Position numbers and translations under genes: made by a program
From: Flavobacteriaceae bacterium
Lineage (GTDB): Bacteria > Bacteroidota > Bacteroidia > Flavobacteriales > Flavobacteriaceae
Assembly (NCBI GenBank): GCA_023301205.1
Contig: JALZVC010000049.1
Coordinates: 1 to 6,490 of the forward strand
Direction: 5' to 3'
DNA: 6,490 nt
In this document: positions 4,971-6,490 of the stretch, one piece after another
How the letters are laid out: the number at the start of each line of letters is the position of its first letter
Numbering within the stretch: the first letter of the stretch is position 1
The notes under the pieces: generated by a model
What the model was told of the DNA's origin: nothing
What the model saw: the letters and a program-made list of their open reading frames with translations, nothing else
Database searches by the model: none

Positions 4971-5987
4971 ATGCAGATTTTTAGAGCAGCGCTGTTTCCT
5001 TTTTCCATTATTTATGATGGGGTAACACGCGTACGTAATTATTTATATGATAACGATTACTTAAAAAGTGAATCGTATCCATTACCTGTATTATGTGTGG
5101 GTAATCTATCTGTAGGCGGGACAGGTAAATCGCCCATGATCGCCTACCTCTTGATATTGTTGCAAAAAGACTATACCGTTGCTGTATTAAGTAGGGGATA
5201 TGGCAGAAAGACAAAAGGGTTTTTGGTAGTTGAGGTAGATGCATCATCAGCAGAAGTAGGTGATGAGCCTTTACAGCTAAAAAGAAATTTCCCAGCAATT
5301 ACCGTAGTAGTTTGCGAAGACAGAAGGACTGCGCTGGAGAGATTAAAATCTAAAGTAGATGTGGTGCTAATGGATGACGGTTTTCAGCATAGAAAAGTGA
5401 AGCCTACTTTTTCGATTCTATTATCTGCCTTTGATGCGCGATATGATAACGATTTTCTATTGCCTGCGGGAAATTTAAGGGAGTCCAGAAACGGTGCAGA
5501 TCGTGCGTCTATGATAGTTTTTACTAAATGCCCACCAAAACTACCCTATGCTGCGCTTCAAAAAATACAATATGATTTAAAGCTTCAAGAGCATCAAAAA
5601 TTATTTTTTACAACTATTGGGTATTCTTCACAATTGATAGGTGTTTCTGAAACCATCTCGATAGATTATTTAAAAGACAAGCAATTTACACTTGTTACTG
5701 GTATTGCAAAACCAGAACCATTGGTCCAGTTCTTAACAGATCACAATTTTAATTTTACTCATAAAAAATTTGCAGATCACCACGAGTTTACTGACCGTGA
5801 AATTGCAGTCTTAAAAAAGGAAGAATTACTTATTACAACAGAGAAAGACTTTGTGCGATTAGCGCCTAAGCTTAGTAAGTTTGCACTTTATTATTTACCT
5901 ATAAAGACACAGTTTTTAAACTTTAACGCACCTTTATTTGATGAGAAAATACGTGAGGTGGTAGCAGCGTTTAAAAAGGCAGATTAA
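4971..5987 (+). CDS. lpxK: tetraacyldisaccharide 4'-kinase LpxK
   Basis: A 338-residue membrane-associated kinase, of normal family length, that phosphorylates the 4'-position of the tetraacyldisaccharide 1-phosphate precursor with ATP to give lipid IVA, on the inner face of the inner membrane. The N-terminal segment (1-27, IFRAALFPFSIIYDGV and onward) is the hydrophobic/amphipathic anchor helix. The P-loop is VGGTGKSP (48-55). Next come LSRGYGRK (73-80), GDEPLQL (97-103), the Walker B/catalytic VVLMDDGFQHR (131-141) with Asp135/Asp136, and LLPAGNLRES (163-172). FADHHEFT (267-274) carries the family's conserved histidine, and TTEKDFVRL (289-297) is the C-terminal signature. Every LpxK motif looks intact. 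Other lpx genes are not adjacent. Its TAA stop overlaps the stop of the convergent sensor kinase by 4 bp, and there is no terminator hairpin in the junction. Confidence 0.97.
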   Translation: MQIFRAALFPFSIIYDGVTRVRNYLYDNDYLKSESYPLPVLCVGNLSVGGTGKSPMIAYLLILLQKDYTVAVLSRGYGRKTKGFLVVEVDASSAEVGDEPLQLKRNFPAITVVVCEDRRTALERLKSKVDVVLMDDGFQHRKVKPTFSILLSAFDARYDNDFLLPAGNLRESRNGADRASMIVFTKCPPKLPYAALQKIQYDLKLQEHQKLFFTTIGYSSQLIGVSETISIDYLKDKQFTLVTGIAKPEPLVQFLTDHNFNFTHKKFADHHEFTDREIAVLKKEELLITTEKDFVRLAPKLSKFALYYLPIKTQFLNFNAPLFDEKIREVVAAFKKAD

Positions 5988-6490
5988 GAGATGTTTCTAT
6001 TCTTGATTAAGATATTGTAGATTTTACTGAAAAATTCTTCGGTCTTAAATGGTTTAGGAATAATATCATTAAAGCCAACTTTGTAGAATTCGTCGAGATT
6101 TTCATCAATTGTAACAGCTGTTAGGGCAATGATAGGAAGGTCTTCATTAAATTTACGAATCTTTTGGGTAGCCTCAATACCACTTATGCCTGGCATGTGG
6201 ATATCCATTAGTATTAAATCAAAATTATTTTCTTCAATTAATTTAATGGCATCAAGACCGTTGTCAGCTATTTTGCAAATAATTTTATTCTTTTCAAGTA
6301 TTTTACGCGTAATCATCTGGTTGATTTTGTTGTCTTCAACCACTAGTATATGTTTGTCCTCAAATAGCTTAAAATCTGTTTTTGTGTTCGGGTCAACATT
6401 GTTTACTTCAAATTTTTTGTCTGCTTCTCTTTTAAACGCGATATCGAACCAAAACTTAGAACCTTGGCCTATTTGACTTTCTAAGTGTAT
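5984..6490 (-). CDS. hybrid sensor histidine kinase, C-terminal part with receiver domain (5' end beyond the right edge)
   Basis: An open frame runs in from 6490 without a stop, giving the last 168 residues of a larger protein. Residues 1-22 (IHLESQIGQGSKFWFDIAF and onward) are the end of a HATPase_c kinase domain, with the typical S-x-x-G-x-G-S-x-F-x-F strand pair. A linker (about 23-45) leads to a complete receiver domain (47-164). The receiver has acidic Glu52/Asp53 in ILVVEDNKINQ, phospho-acceptor Asp96 in LILMDIHMPGISG, Thr124 in ALTA, and Lys146 in the IPKPF motif, so phosphotransfer should work. The protein ends 4 residues later with no HPt or DNA-binding domain visible, so output probably goes to a separate HPt protein or regulator. 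The sensor part is not in the window, so the signal is unknown. A GTG at 6341-6343 could be mistaken for a start, but it is an internal valine of VVEDN. Confidence 0.93.
   Translation of the reverse strand: MHLESQIGQGSKFWFDIAFKREADKKFEVNNVDPNTKTDFKLFEDKHILVVEDNKINQMITRKILEKNKIICKIADNGLDAIKLIEENNFDLILMDIHMPGISGIEATQKIRKFNEDLPIIALTAVTIDENLDEFYKVGFNDIIPKPFKTEEFFSKIYNILIKNRNIS

Noticed and set aside
5984..6343. Stand-alone response regulator starting at the GTG at 6343
   Set aside because: The frame stays open to the right edge and encodes the end of a HATPase domain; the GTG is the internal valine of the receiver's LVVEDN strand.

Overview
The window looks like a piece of a flavobacterial (Bacteroidota, family Flavobacteriaceae) chromosome. 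The DNA is AT-rich, start codons lack clear Shine-Dalgarno sequences, and possible promoter elements resemble the Bacteroidota TAnnTTTG -7 box. The protein set also fits: a Bacteroidota-type Nif3 protein with its internal insert, a zinc-ribbon-family coiled-coil protein in its cysteine-free form, lipoproteins with short signal peptides, LpxK, and a hybrid histidine kinase. The genus cannot be fixed from the sequence alone.

Layout, left to right. Positions 1-90 (minus) hold the first 30 codons of a kynureninase gene that runs off the left edge. A 199-bp gap follows, with a 13-bp direct repeat whose left copy covers the kynureninase start codon. Positions 290-976 (minus) encode an uncharacterised lipoprotein. 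After a 132-bp divergent gap, the plus strand carries a tiny CDGSH iron-sulfur protein (1109-1273) and a class I SAM-dependent methyltransferase (1297-2103). The methyltransferase meets a convergent msrA (2137-2823, minus) at a bidirectional terminator that overlaps the methyltransferase stop codon. A second hairpin terminator (2889-2922) ends a minus-strand operon: the Nif3-family metal protein (3727-4842), then, 3 bp downstream, the coiled-coil zinc-ribbon-family protein (2941-3723). lpxK (4971-5987, plus) is divergent from that operon. Its stop codon overlaps by 4 bp the stop of a convergent hybrid sensor kinase whose C-terminal part (5984-6490, minus) enters from the right edge.

Functionally the region is mixed housekeeping: tryptophan/kynurenine degradation, methionine sulfoxide repair outside the cytoplasm, lipid A 4'-phosphorylation, a two-component output domain, and the Nif3/coiled-coil pair whose role is poorly known. 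No mobile element, CRISPR array, tRNA or rRNA is visible. I find no convincing new multi-gene system. The most interesting points are the loss of all four zinc-ligand cysteines in the zinc-ribbon protein (probably lineage-wide), its tight coupling to Nif3, the stop codon inside a bidirectional terminator, and the 13-bp repeat at the kynureninase start.
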